From positions 4,030,001 to 4,094,000 of the forward strand of contig OY720101.1 of assembly GCA_963082875.1 (NCBI GenBank): a stretch of DNA of 64,000 nucleotides, in the 5' to 3' direction. The notes under the pieces are model-generated. The model saw only the letters and a list, made by a program, of their open reading frames with translations, ran no database searches and had not been told where the DNA came from. This DNA is from Corella eumyota (Eukaryota > Chordata > Ascidiacea > Phlebobranchia > Corellidae). Of this stretch, positions 10,912 through 21,509 are shown one piece after another (the stretch's first letter is position 1; each line of letters opens with the position of its first letter). The position numbers and the translations under genes were made by a program.

Positions 10912-11655
10912 TCACAATTTTTTGTAACATAGCTGTCTTTCATGCATGAATTCAACTTGGTTTTGCTCCCCTTTAACTGGATTTACGTATTTCAGACGTG
11001 GTGCGATCCCATCACAATCAAATCGACATTCACATTTTCCAGCCTTGACAAGTTCTTCCAACCGTTTGTCAACCTTGGCAACAAAAGCCATCGTTTCATC
11101 TTGTCCATCGACAATATCGTACTTTAAGTTAAACAACAATAAACCACCATCACGTAAATATTCAAACAACATTTCTATGTGTTCAGCTTCGAGATAATTT
11201 GGAAAGAATGCATAGGTGACATTTACTATGTCATATTTTTCCTTGGGTATTTGTGATTTAGCATCAGGACTAAGAATTTCTGTATACAGTTTGTTGTACA
11301 CATTCTGTAACTTGGTAGCTTCGTCAATCATACCTTGTGAGCCATCAACACCTTCTATATTTCCAGTAAAACCAGCTTTGCGCAAACACAGACCGACTAC
11401 ACCAGTGCCACAGGCCACATCCAAAATCGAACAATTCTTGTCCAAATTTTCATCAAGTTCTATTTGCTCTAGTAAGAGGCTTAAAAGTTTTTGATGAACA
11501 TTGGAAAACTTTTGGTTCACATGCATTTGGTAACCAGAACTTATTTTATTAAAAACAGAAATAACTGAATTTGTATCGTTTTCTTTGATGTTTTCCAAAC
11601 CTGAAAAATCTTTGAAGAAATTCTCGCTACCATTTTTTAAGTCAAAATAAGACAT
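10912..11655 (-). CDS. METTL27-like methyltransferase MT5
   Basis: 247 residues, intact. It has a distinctive N-terminus (FDLKNGSENF, then FNKISSGYQMHV), motif I LDVACGTGVVG, strand 4 YDIVNVTYAF and C-terminus HERQLCYKKL. It is the last minus-strand gene of the left group and stands head to head with MT6, with about 1.0 kb between the two start codons, so the pair may share a regulatory region. The copy at 18991-19734 differs by one residue (KYVNP here, KYLNP there). Confidence 0.88.
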   Translation of the reverse strand: MSYFDLKNGSENFFKDFSGLENIKENDTNSVISVFNKISSGYQMHVNQKFSNVHQKLLSLLLEQIELDENLDKNCSILDVACGTGVVGLCLRKAGFTGNIEGVDGSQGMIDEATKLQNVYNKLYTEILSPDAKSQIPKEKYDIVNVTYAFFPNYLEAEHIEMLFEYLRDGGLLLFNLKYDIVDGQDETMAFVAKVDKRLEELVKAGKCECRFDCDGIAPRLKYVNPVKGEQNQVEFMHERQLCYKKL

Positions 11656-12689
11656 TTTTAGATTTCAGATATTCGTATTATTTCTAACCTTTCAAACTTA
11701 TACTGACGAAAGAAATTTAGCCAACATATGTTGCACTGCCAAAAGAGAAACTGTTTCCTTATCCTGTTCGAAAAATTTGCAGTTCTCGAGTTTCCTATGG
11801 CTGCAAAATAATCTGTTGTACGATTTTAAGCATGATAAAAGAAAGAAACATTTCCATCTTACTTAAAAACGCTGCGATATGCAATTATTAAAATTCGAAC
11901 CTAGCATCTAATAAAGCAAAGCCAAATGTTTTAACCATTAAAATATCATTATTATTTTGTATTGTCAACTTTTTTACTGGTTAAAATTTTCCAAAACATA
12001 TTTGTTTTTTGCGAACCTATTCGACGTTTGATTGACGTTCCATTATTGGGGTTTAGATATTATAACCTACGTCATAATCAAATACACGTTTGCATTTTCC
12101 ATCCTTGACAAGCTCTTCCATCTTTTTGTTAATCTTCGCAACATCATTTCGTCAAAAGATTGACCGTAGGGCAGGCCCTGAACTATAATTACTATCAAAA
12201 CAACACGACGGGACATTTTGAGTACACCAATTATTTTTAAATACACATTTTTGAAGTAAATTATACTTTATATCTTTTAATAAAAAACTAGCTAACTAAA
12301 ATATCGTCACTTTTCAAATTAAAAATGTCCAAAATATTATTAAAAATTTGACCGAAATAGTATTTTTTTAATACGATGTTAGAAAATATTTTAAACAATT
12401 TTCGGCTTTAAAAATTTTTAGAAAAACGTATTTAAATGCAAAGCAAAACACTTTTAAAATTTTAAGATATTATCTTTGCCCATTTTAAAGTGCCTGTGAA
12501 CAGAATATATTCTATACAAGCTTAATTACGCATACAAACCTAACCCCTCTGCTATTATTATAAATCAATCAAAATTAGATAACGAATTTCATGGGTGATT
12601 AGGTTAGGTAAATAAACCTAATTCGTGCGATTTTGCGGCTTAAACTCAACAGTTTGGTGAAAATACATTATAACAGCTAGTGATTTAAA
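11656..12689. other. MT5-MT6 head-to-head spacer
   Basis: Divergent intergenic region holding a methyltransferase remnant at 11981-12165. Just upstream of MT6, AGGTTAGG-type words recur (12600-12630) and a TATTATAAAT stretch lies near 12555. I cannot assign a promoter with confidence. Confidence 0.45.
11981..12165 (-). pseudogene. Methyltransferase C-terminal remnant
   Basis: On the minus strand the C-terminal third of a family member is readable in pieces: a GACGAAATGATG block, then MEELVKDGKCKR-like codons, and finally a degenerate QICFGK tail. Several small indels break it. The same remnant recurs at 20060-20244. Confidence 0.7.
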
Positions 12690-13430
12690 ATGTCTTACTT
12701 TGATCCTAAAGATGGAAAAGACAATTTTCTTAAAGATTTCGCAACTGTGAGAAAGATAAAAGATGGCGACGTTACATCAGTGATTTCCCTGTTTGATAAA
12801 CTTAGTTCAGCATTTAATTTACATATGACAATATTGAATAACCACATTCAGCAGAATTTAATAACTATGTTAAGCAAACAATTACATCTTGAAGAAAATT
12901 TGGACAAGAAATGCTCGATTTTGGATGTATGTTGTGGTACTGGTCTGATGGGGCAATGTTTGCGCAAAGCTGGTTTTACTGGAAATATAGAAGGTGTTGA
13001 TGGCTCACAAGGTATGCTCAACGAAGCTGCCAAGCTGAAGAATGTATACAATAAACTGTATACAGAAATTCTTAGTCCGGATCAAATATCGTCTTTGCCT
13101 AAAAATTGTTATGACGTTGTAATTGCCAGTTATTCATTCTTCCCTGGCTACCTGGATGCTGATCACATTGAAATGTTGTTTCAATTCTTAAGTGTTGGTG
13201 GTTTATTTTTGTTTAACTTAAATTACGATATCGTTAATGGACCTGACAAGATGATGACCTATGTAAAGAAGATCGAAAAGAAATTGAATGAGCTTGTCAA
13301 AGATAAAAGATGCAAGCTTATTGTTGTCTGTGACGTAGATGGGATCTCCCCACGAGTAAAGTATGTGGATCCTTGCATAGAAAACGAAAATTTTGTCCAC
13401 GAAAGGCAACATTGTTTTAAAAAGTTATAA
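12690..13430 (+). CDS. METTL27-like methyltransferase MT6
   Basis: 246 residues. N-terminus MSYFDPKDGKDNFLKDF, then LFDKLSSAFNLHM; motif I LDVCCGTGLMG; strand 4 YDVVIASYSFFPGY; C-terminus HERQHCFKKL. It carries the CCGTG form of motif I otherwise seen in MT1, MT2, MT8 and MT14. The acidic linker after the last strand is shortened (VDPCIENENF). An AATAAA signal follows about 80 bases after the stop. The copy at 20769-21509 encodes an identical protein. Confidence 0.88.
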   Translation: MSYFDPKDGKDNFLKDFATVRKIKDGDVTSVISLFDKLSSAFNLHMTILNNHIQQNLITMLSKQLHLEENLDKKCSILDVCCGTGLMGQCLRKAGFTGNIEGVDGSQGMLNEAAKLKNVYNKLYTEILSPDQISSLPKNCYDVVIASYSFFPGYLDADHIEMLFQFLSVGGLFLFNLNYDIVNGPDKMMTYVKKIEKKLNELVKDKRCKLIVVCDVDGISPRVKYVDPCIENENFVHERQHCFKKL

Positions 13431-13986
13431 ACTAATTTCACGTGTATGTTTTGTTGTAATCATATTCTAATTTTGTAGCTTTGTTAAACATGCCTTGTAA
13501 GTTTTTTTAACAAAATAAAGCAACAATTTTCAACAAGTTTAATCATTTTTTATAGTTAAACTGTTTACCTTATGTCCAGTCAATATTACTACTGAGGTAT
13601 TATTAGTAAAAAAACGCACAACAATTTCTTGATAAATAACCATGTCGTGAAATGTAAAACCAGCAGGAAAGGGAAACATATCTTTTAAAACATATGCGTT
13701 AGACTTCGACAGTACACTACAACAAAAAGCTAATATAAGTGTAGTTGCTGTTTACCAAACAAAACATTCATTCTTTTTTATAATAACGGTTAAGGATAAC
13801 GGTCGTATATTTATTTCGACTTTGCTAGTTGAAGTGCTTAGTTAAAAACCTATTAGTTAGCATAAAATACGTTACCTTAAGATTTGGATAATTTATTTTA
13901 CTTTCGGCTTGGCATTAAAATATATTTTTTCGTAAAATTTTTCAGAACTGCAGAGTGTTTAAAATAATTAGTATTAACTGTAGAAA
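13431..13986. other. MT6-MT7 spacer
   Basis: Contains a 36-base reversed methyltransferase scrap at 13463-13498 (QGMFNKATKLEY on the minus strand). A 45-codon open frame on the minus strand near 13575-13680 has no recognisable content. Nothing else seen. Confidence 0.5.
13463..13498 (-). pseudogene. Tiny methyltransferase scrap
   Basis: About 12 codons readable as QGMFNKATKLEY, matching the post-motif-II region (QGMINEATKLEY) of MT4. It is an isolated fragment, repeated at 21542-21577. Confidence 0.55.
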
Positions 13987-14733
13987 ATGTCTTACTCTGA
14001 TGAGAAAAATGGAAGCAATGCATTTTTTAAGGACTTTTTTGAACTTTTGACTGTACGAGATAACGATATCTTAGTAAGCAAACTTTTTGATAAACTAAGT
14101 TCGGGATACGATTTGCACATGGAGGAAGCTAACTTTCCTATTCTAAAAAACTTGGTCGGTCTTCTTTTAAAACAAGTAGAACTTGATGAAAATTTGGACA
14201 AGAATTGTTCGATTTTAGATGTGGCCTGTGGTACTGGTATAATTGGTCTTTGTTTGCGAAAAGCTGGTTTTACTGGAAATATAGAAGGTGTTGATGGCTC
14301 ACAAGGTATGCTGAACAAAGCGGCAAAGTTGGAGAAGGTATACGACAAGCTGTACACAGAAGTGCTTTCGCCAGAAAAGACTACATTATTGCCGAAGCAA
14401 AACTACGATGTGGTAATTGCTGGCCATGCATTTTTTCCTAGCTATCTCGATGCCGATCATTTAGAAATGTTGTTTGAATATCTACGTGTTGGTGGTCTAT
14501 TCTTATTTAACTTGAAGTATGATGTTGTCGAGGGACCTGACGAAATGATGGCCTATGTTGCCAAGATTAATAAAAAGTTAGAGGAGCTTGTCAAGGCTGA
14601 AAAATGCAAACGTCTTTTTGGTTGTGACGTAGATGGGGTTTCCCCTCGACTGAAATTTGTCAACCCAATAAAGAAAAAAGAATCACACGTCGAATATGTT
14701 CACGAATCACAACTATGTTTTCAAAAATTGTAA
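13987..14733 (+). CDS. METTL27-like methyltransferase MT7
   Basis: 248 residues. The N-terminus is MSYSDEKNGS rather than MSYFD, followed by LFDKLSSGYDLHM. Motif I is LDVACGTGIIG; strand 4 is YDVVIAGHAFFPSY; the C-terminus is HESQLCFQKL, with S replacing the usual R. It has an AATAAA within ten bases of the stop. The copy at 22066-22812 has the same protein sequence. Confidence 0.88.
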   Translation: MSYSDEKNGSNAFFKDFFELLTVRDNDILVSKLFDKLSSGYDLHMEEANFPILKNLVGLLLKQVELDENLDKNCSILDVACGTGIIGLCLRKAGFTGNIEGVDGSQGMLNKAAKLEKVYDKLYTEVLSPEKTTLLPKQNYDVVIAGHAFFPSYLDADHLEMLFEYLRVGGLFLFNLKYDVVEGPDEMMAYVAKINKKLEELVKAEKCKRLFGCDVDGVSPRLKFVNPIKKKESHVEYVHESQLCFQKL

Positions 14734-15224
14734 TGAAAATAAAAATTGTTGCATGTAAATAGTATCTCATCACATTTGTAAATTAAAAGGGTAATTTAAA
14801 TTCTTTATTTGTTGGTGTACAATAACAAACGTATTTCATTGTCAAGAATACTTGGCTTCAGATATGAAGCAATGAGTTGTTTTAAAAACCTTAACTGATT
14901 TCATCTTGTAGCGATATTAAGTAAAATTTTAACAATTTTTCCCGCCAAGCCTAATGCTGTTTAGTTTTTTTCTAATTCATGCTAATTTATTTCGAATTTA
15001 TAACAAAATATTTTATCGAAATTGAATTTTTGCTTTTATTAGTAATCTATACGCACTTCATATTGCTAAGGAGATTACATTTTTTTCTTGACCATTTTTA
15101 ATCTGCCCTAAATCAGTCACGATATTTGGCGAGATTTTTGGCGAGATCACAGCACCGTATGTTTTAGTGAAATTACTGTCGCCAGTATAAGTTCAAATCA
15201 TTTTAAATGAAACTAGAACTACAA
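14734..15224. other. MT7-MT8 spacer
   Basis: AT-rich, non-coding. A short repeat TGGCGAGATTTTTGGCGAGAT occurs near 15127-15147. No gene. Confidence 0.5.
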
Positions 15225-15974
15225 ATGTCTTATTTTGATCCAAATGATGGAAGTGACAAATTTTTTAGAGATTTTTCCGATACTAAAAAAGTAAAAGAAA
15301 ATGATACAAATTCAGTTATTTCTATTTTTGATAAAATAAGTTCTGGATACTTGTTACATATGGACCAAAATGTATTACCCATTAATCAAAAATTAGTCAG
15401 TCTTCTACTAAAACAAATAGAATTTGATGAAACACTAGACAAAAATTGCTCCATTTTAGATATATGCTGTGGTACTGGTATAGTTGGTCAGTGTTTGCGC
15501 AAAGCTGGTTTTATTGGAAATATAGAAGGTGTTGATGGCTCACAAGGTATGCTCAACGAAGCGGCAAAGTTAGGAAACGTGTACAACAAACTGTATACAG
15601 AAGTTCTTACCCCTGATGGTAACACACAAATACCCAAGGAAAAGTTTGACGTAGTAATTGTTGCTTATGCATTCTTTCCTAATTATCTCGATGCTGATCA
15701 CTTAGAAATGTTGTTTAAATATCTACGTGTTGGTGGTCTATTCTTGTTCAACTTGAAGTACGATATTTTCGATAAACCTGACAAAATAATGACTTATGTT
15801 GCCAAGATTGATAAAAAGTTAAAGGACCTTGTCAGAGATGGAAAATGCGAATGTCTTGTTAATTCTGACGTAGATGGGGTTTCTCCACGTCTGAAATACG
15901 TCAATCCAATAAGACCGGAACAAAATCAAGTTGATTTCGTGCACGAAAGAAAACATTGTTACAAAAAATTATAA
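15225..15974 (+). CDS. METTL27-like methyltransferase MT8
   Basis: 249 residues from the ATG at 15225, which gives the family N-terminus MSYFDPNDGS. An in-frame ATG six codons earlier (15207) would add MKLELQ and is less likely. Motif I is LDICCGTGIVG, with I for the usual V. The strand-3 core reads GFIGNIEGVDG, where nearly every other copy has GFTGNIEG. Strand 5 is RVGGLFLFNLKYD. The copy at 23304-24053 is identical in protein. Confidence 0.88.
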   Translation: MSYFDPNDGSDKFFRDFSDTKKVKENDTNSVISIFDKISSGYLLHMDQNVLPINQKLVSLLLKQIEFDETLDKNCSILDICCGTGIVGQCLRKAGFIGNIEGVDGSQGMLNEAAKLGNVYNKLYTEVLTPDGNTQIPKEKFDVVIVAYAFFPNYLDADHLEMLFKYLRVGGLFLFNLKYDIFDKPDKIMTYVAKIDKKLKDLVRDGKCECLVNSDVDGVSPRLKYVNPIRPEQNQVDFVHERKHCYKKL

Positions 15975-17388
15975 TATGTCGAAAAACTTACTGACACTTA
16001 TTTTTAAAATGCACCTCATTAAATAGAATCGCAAACCTAGGAATTATGTTTGGCCTGAAACATTTATACGACAGTTTATGTTAAGTTATTTAATAATATT
16101 TCGTGACCAACAAGTTACACGAGATTTAATCACAAATGTTGCTTTGCAGCAAATAAAACATAAGTGACCCTCCTGTGACCTTTAGGAATACTTTTATGTA
16201 AAATAGTTGGCTGATTATTAAAACGAATTGTCATAGTGTTTTTGAAAAAAATAGGTTAAGATATATAGCCCCGGGTATTATACTTACTTTGCCTTAGATA
16301 ATTAGGATGTTTATACGATCCGCTAAGCATAATTATACATCTAAAAAAGCTATGTTTTAAAAAAACTGAAAAAAAATTCGTAAAGTTCAAGTGCGTATAA
16401 TGAACAAATGAGCACCGAATAAAATTTTACGTAATAAACATTAATAATTTAATACAACAAAAGTTGGTAAACTTAGTATAGGAACAAGTTATACAGGCCA
16501 GATATTTGGACAAAATAAGTTTAATTATTGACATACGCTGTGGGCTGTAGTACTGTTTTAATAGGTCAATGTTCGCGTAAGGCTGAATTTACTGAAAATA
16601 TAAAAGATGTTGATGGCTCACAAGGTAACAAAGTGTACTAAACGAAGCGGCGAACTTAGAAAATGTTTAAAACAATTTATAACCGAAATTCTTTAGCCTG
16701 ATGATTCATCACTAAATAAGCGAGACGCTATAATTGTTTTAAAACTTTTTAATCCAATTCACATATATGTTAAGAACTAAACATTCGTTTGGCGCTGTTT
16801 ATTAAATTAAAATCAATTTTTGAATTGATTATGTAAGTACGTAAGGAAATTAAAATAGGAAAACTATCTCAGAAGTAGGAAGTAAAACGTGACTGTTAAT
16901 GTGTTCTATTTTTTATTAATTAACTTGTTTAATTCAGGTTTGAATGAATTAAAAACAAATTATTACTTTTTGTTAAGGGAATTTATTATTAACTCATTTT
17001 AAAAGGGCAGTAAATTAGTTTAGATGGGCATTTCTTGCATGGCCAATAAAGCGTGGAAGAATAATTTGTGGAATTTAAATAAATAAGAAAAGCTAAATGA
17101 TCTTACTAAGTATTTATTAATTATGTAAAAGCGTAAAAGTTTATAGCATGTGCACCTAAACAGTTGATTTGGCAATACTGTATATAGTTTTTAATTTGTA
17201 ACCAACAGTTTAAGTTTGCCTTTAAACTTAAAAAATAACTAGATGACATTTTTTCTTGTCTAGTGCTTATAGGTTACAATATGGTTGTGCAATCATTTAC
17301 CATTTTTATTATGTAAACAGCAGTCTAAGTTCTCGTCAAAAGTGAACGGTTTAAACGAAGTCAACTGAAAGTCGTAAGCGTCGTTGAA
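15975..17388. other. MT8-MT9 spacer with remnant
   Basis: Holds a decayed methyltransferase at 16461-16738. The rest is AT-rich without a gene. Divergence from the duplicate copy rises sharply from about 16.2 kb. Confidence 0.55.
16461..16738 (+). pseudogene. Decayed methyltransferase core
   Basis: The central third of a family member is still recognisable from the TTGGTCAACTTA-like block through the motif I region (now CGCTGTGGGCTGTAGTAC) and the best-preserved GATGGCTCACAAGG word. Many stops and indels. The duplicate at 24559-24831 shares most lesions but has others of its own, so it was dead before the 8.1-kb duplication. Confidence 0.75.
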
Positions 17389-17854
17389 ATGTCGTATTTT
17401 GACCCAACCAAAGGTAGTGACAACTTTTTTAAAGATTTCTCAAACGTCAAAAATGTAGAAGATGGTGATTGTAAATCAGTTATTTCACTGTTCGATAAAA
17501 TAAGTCCTGGTTATGATATCCACATGAATCCAATTAACACGATTTTACAGCAAGAATTGGTCAACTTACTATTGGAACGAATTAAACTTGAAGAAAATTT
17601 AGATCAGAATTGTTCGATTTTGGATGTAGCCTGTGGTACTGGTATAGCTGGTCAGTGCTTGCGCAAATCTGGCTTTACTGGAAATATAGAAGGTGTTTAT
17701 AGCTCACAAGGTATGATTAACCAAGCTGCCAAGCTAAAAAATGTTTACGACAAGCTGTATACTGAAATTCTAACGCCGTATGGTTATACTTCCTTGCCAA
17801 AACAAAACTATGACGTAGTAATTGTAAGTCATGCTTTTTACCCGAATTATTTAA
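17389..17854 (+). pseudogene. Methyltransferase MT9, 3'-truncated at duplication junction
   Basis: Open for 155 codons from MSYFDPTKGS through motif I LDVACGTGIAG, then cut at 17853 where sequence from reversed MT4 begins. The intact counterpart is MT9' at 25497. Compared with it, motif II reads GVYSSQG instead of GVDGSQG, losing the SAM-ribose acidic residue, with further changes nearby. That fits relaxed selection after truncation. A short chimeric protein could still be made. Confidence 0.8.
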
Positions 17855-18144
17855 AGTAAAACCAACTTTTCGCAAACACTGGCCGACTATACCAGTACCA
17901 CAGGCCACATCTAAGATCGAACAATTTTTATCTAAACGTGGATCTATTTCTATCTGCCCTAGTAGAAGGCTTAAAAGTTTTTGATAAACATTTAAACACT
18001 TTTGTCCATGTGTAATGGATAACCAGAACTTATTTTATCAAAAACAGAAATAACTGAATTTGTATCATTTTCTTTGACGTTTTTTAAATCTGAAAAATCC
18101 TTAAAGAAATTTTTGCTTCCATCTCTTAAGTCAAAATAAGACAT
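17855..18144 (-). pseudogene. Methyltransferase MT4' 5' fragment
   Basis: The start-codon half of MT4 (MSYFDLRDGS onward, ATG at 18142-18144), joined tail to tail with truncated MT9 at 17853. It keeps the MT4 frame break near residue 50, so the lesion predates the duplication. Motif I is just retained (ACGTGIVGQ). Confidence 0.8.
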
Positions 18145-18990
18145 TTTTACGTTTCGAATATTTGTGTTATTTCAAACGCCTTTAATTTTCTTGATGGAAG
18201 AAAATTTGTAAATGATGCATTGCCAAAAAATAGATCGTTTCCTTATCTTGCTTGAACAATTTCCGAAATGTTCTCGAATTACCTTTGGCAATTTAATATA
18301 GTATTAGCTAAGTATTATTGCCTAAATATTAACTAGCTCTATAACTTTTACTTTTAAAAAAGAAAAAAACGTTAGCATCTTAATCAAGAACGCTTGGTTA
18401 AAGAACGCTTGGTTAATCATCTTAATCAAGAACGCAGGATCTAATGAAGGAAAGCCAAATGCTTTTGGTTCATCCAATTATCGCCATTCTTGGCGTCAAA
18501 AAAAATTCCACTGCGAATTCAAAAGATATCAAAAAAAAACCTTCAAAATTTATTTAAGAAACGTATTTTCTGGTATACATGATTTTTAATCCCGATTTAA
18601 AATAAATTGTTGCTATTGTTCAAACATCTTAACTGTCAAAGACAAAATACATTTAATCTCCGCGGCGAATACCTTGACCGTTATTATATACAAACTAGTT
18701 GTTACCAATATCACAAGTTTCTTTATTAAACACTGAACCTCTTATTAAATAAATATTCAATGATAGTCACAAGTATAATATCGTTGCAATGCAACATTTA
18801 CTAATATATTTCACACAAACTTGTTATGACAAATTTTATTTAACATTAACCGCCGTGATAAATAGTTTTAATAGATGAAAAATTTATTGGTTTATTAAAA
18901 TCTTCTAAAAATTAATGTAAAGATTTATTGAAGTGATTTTTGCTGGTATAGTGTATTTTAAAAATTGCTGTCAACTGACTTGCAACCAGG
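18145..18990. other. MT4'-MT5' spacer
   Basis: Near-identical copy of 10067-10911 with a few single-base changes, including an extra A near 18444 that breaks the short frame present in the first copy. No gene. Confidence 0.6.
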
Positions 18991-19734
18991 TCACAATTTT
19001 TTGTAACATAGCTGTCTTTCATGCATGAATTCAACTTGGTTTTGCTCCCCTTTAACTGGATTTAAGTATTTCAGACGTGGTGCGATCCCATCACAATCAA
19101 ATCGACATTCACATTTTCCAGCCTTGACAAGTTCTTCCAACCGTTTGTCAACCTTGGCAACAAAAGCCATCGTTTCATCTTGTCCATCGACAATATCGTA
19201 CTTTAAGTTAAACAACAATAAACCACCATCACGTAAATATTCAAACAACATTTCTATGTGTTCAGCTTCGAGATAATTTGGAAAGAATGCATAGGTGACA
19301 TTTACTATGTCATATTTTTCCTTGGGTATTTGTGATTTAGCATCAGGACTAAGAATTTCTGTATACAGTTTGTTGTACACATTCTGTAACTTGGTAGCTT
19401 CGTCAATCATACCTTGTGAGCCATCAACACCTTCTATATTTCCAGTAAAACCAGCTTTGCGCAAACACAGACCGACTACACCAGTGCCACAGGCCACATC
19501 CAAAATCGAACAATTCTTGTCCAAATTTTCATCAAGTTCTATTTGCTCTAGTAAGAGGCTTAAAAGTTTTTGATGAACATTGGAAAACTTTTGGTTCACA
19601 TGCATTTGGTAACCAGAACTTATTTTATTAAAAACAGAAATAACTGAATTTGTATCGTTTTCTTTGATGTTTTCCAAACCTGAAAAATCTTTGAAGAAAT
19701 TCTCGCTACCATTTTTTAAGTCAAAATAAGACAT
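18991..19734 (-). CDS. METTL27-like methyltransferase MT5'
   Basis: 247 residues, same as MT5 except V to L in KYLNP near the C-terminus. The flanks are also nearly identical, so the two genes are very recent copies. Both are intact. It stands head to head with MT6'. Confidence 0.87.
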   Translation of the reverse strand: MSYFDLKNGSENFFKDFSGLENIKENDTNSVISVFNKISSGYQMHVNQKFSNVHQKLLSLLLEQIELDENLDKNCSILDVACGTGVVGLCLRKAGFTGNIEGVDGSQGMIDEATKLQNVYNKLYTEILSPDAKSQIPKEKYDIVNVTYAFFPNYLEAEHIEMLFEYLRDGGLLLFNLKYDIVDGQDETMAFVAKVDKRLEELVKAGKCECRFDCDGIAPRLKYLNPVKGEQNQVEFMHERQLCYKKL

Positions 19735-20768
19735 TTTTAGATTTCAGATATTCGTATTATTTCTAACCTTTCAAACTTATACTGACGAAAGAAATTTAGC
19801 CAACATATGTTGCACTGCCAAAAGAGAAACTGTTTCCTTATCCTGTTCGAAAAATTTGCAGTTCTCGAGTTTCCTATGGCTGCAAAATAATCTGTTGTAC
19901 GATTTTAAGCATGATAAAAGAAAGAAACATTTCCATCTTACTTAAAAACGCTGCGATATGCAATTATTAAAATTCGAACCTAGCATCTAATAAAGCAAAG
20001 CCAAATGTTTTAACCATTAAAATATCATTATTATTTTGTATTGTCAACTTTTTTACTGGTTAAAATTTTCCAAAACATATTTGTTTTTTGCGAACCTATT
20101 CGACGTTTGATTGACGTTCCATTATTGGGGTTTAGATATTATAACCTACGTCATAATCAAATACACGTTTGCATTTTCCATCCTTGACAAGCTCTTCCAT
20201 CTTTTTGTTAATCTTCGCAACATCATTTCGTCAAAAGATTGACCGTAGGGCAGGCCCTGAACTATAATTACTATCAAAACAACACGACGGGACATTTTGA
20301 GTACACCAATTATTTTTAAATACACATTTTTGAAGTAAATTATACTTTATATCTTTTAATAAAAAACTAGCTAACTAAAATATCGTCACTTTTCAAATTA
20401 AAAATGTCCAAAATATTATTAAAAATTTGACCGAAATAGTATTTTTTTAATACGATGTTAGAAAATATTTTAAACAATTTTCGGCTTTAAAAATTTTTAG
20501 AAAAACGTATTTAAATGCAAAGCAAAACACTTTTAAAATTTTAAGATATTATCTTTGCCCATTTTAAAGTGCCTGTGAACAGAATATATTCTATACAAGC
20601 TTAATTACGCATACAAACCTAACCCCTCTGCTATTATTATAAATCAATCAAAATTAGATAACGAATTTCATGGGTGATTAGGTTAGGTAAATAAACCTAA
20701 TTCGTGCGATTTTGCGGCTTAAACTCAACAGTTTGGTGAAAATACATTATAACAGCTAGTGATTTAAA
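19735..20768. other. MT5'-MT6' head-to-head spacer
   Basis: Copy of 11656-12689, including the methyltransferase remnant. No other gene. Confidence 0.55.
20060..20244 (-). pseudogene. Methyltransferase C-terminal remnant, copy
   Basis: Duplicate of the remnant at 11981-12165 with the same lesions. Confidence 0.7.
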
Positions 20769-21509
20769 ATGTCTTACTTTGATCCTAAAGATGGAAAAGA
20801 CAATTTTCTTAAAGATTTCGCAACTGTGAGAAAGATAAAAGATGGCGACGTTACATCAGTGATTTCCCTGTTTGATAAACTTAGTTCAGCATTTAATTTA
20901 CATATGACAATATTGAATAACCACATTCAGCAGAATTTAATAACTATGTTAAGCAAACAATTACATCTTGAAGAAAATTTGGACAAGAAATGCTCGATTT
21001 TGGATGTATGTTGTGGTACTGGTCTGATGGGGCAATGTTTGCGCAAAGCTGGTTTTACTGGAAATATAGAAGGTGTTGATGGCTCACAAGGTATGCTCAA
21101 CGAAGCTGCCAAGCTGAAGAATGTATACAATAAACTGTATACAGAAATTCTTAGTCCGGATCAAATATCGTCTTTGCCTAAAAATTGTTATGACGTTGTA
21201 ATTGCCAGTTATTCATTCTTCCCTGGCTACCTGGATGCTGATCACATTGAAATGTTGTTTCAATTCTTAAGTGTTGGTGGTTTATTTTTGTTTAACTTAA
21301 ATTACGATATCGTTAATGGACCTGACAAGATGATGACCTATGTAAAGAAGATCGAAAAGAAATTGAATGAGCTTGTCAAAGATAAAAGATGCAAGCTTAT
21401 TGTTGTCTGTGACGTAGATGGGATCTCCCCACGAGTAAAGTATGTGGATCCTTGCATAGAAAACGAAAATTTTGTCCACGAAAGGCAACATTGTTTTAAA
21501 AAGTTATAA
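20769..21509 (+). CDS. METTL27-like methyltransferase MT6'
   Basis: 246 residues, protein identical to MT6, with motif I LDVCCGTGLMG. It lies at the same position within the second duplication unit and carries the same downstream AATAAA. Confidence 0.87.
   Translation: MSYFDPKDGKDNFLKDFATVRKIKDGDVTSVISLFDKLSSAFNLHMTILNNHIQQNLITMLSKQLHLEENLDKKCSILDVCCGTGLMGQCLRKAGFTGNIEGVDGSQGMLNEAAKLKNVYNKLYTEILSPDQISSLPKNCYDVVIASYSFFPGYLDADHIEMLFQFLSVGGLFLFNLNYDIVNGPDKMMTYVKKIEKKLNELVKDKRCKLIVVCDVDGISPRVKYVDPCIENENFVHERQHCFKKL

Larger units (their letters stand above)
9777..17853. repeat. 8.1-kb tandem duplication, first unit
   Basis: Bases 9777-17853 recur as 17855-25961 in direct orientation, offset 8078-8079 over most of the length. 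The unit starts inside MT4 (minus) and ends inside MT9 (plus), so both ends cut genes. The first 6.4 kb are almost free of differences; the last 1.6 kb differ much more, with about 30 bases of net indel. Confidence 0.93.

Noticed and set aside
11965-11985. Possible tRNA T-loop (GGTTCGAAT on the minus strand)
   Set aside because: No matching A box, acceptor stem or anticodon stem around it.
13992-14357. Long antisense frames over the methyltransferase genes (for example 121 codons opposite MT7)
   Set aside because: They recur opposite each copy as a by-product of codon composition and carry no independent conservation.
15207-15224. Upstream ATG as the MT8 start
   Set aside because: All relatives begin at MSYFD or MSYSD, and the extra six codons have no counterpart.
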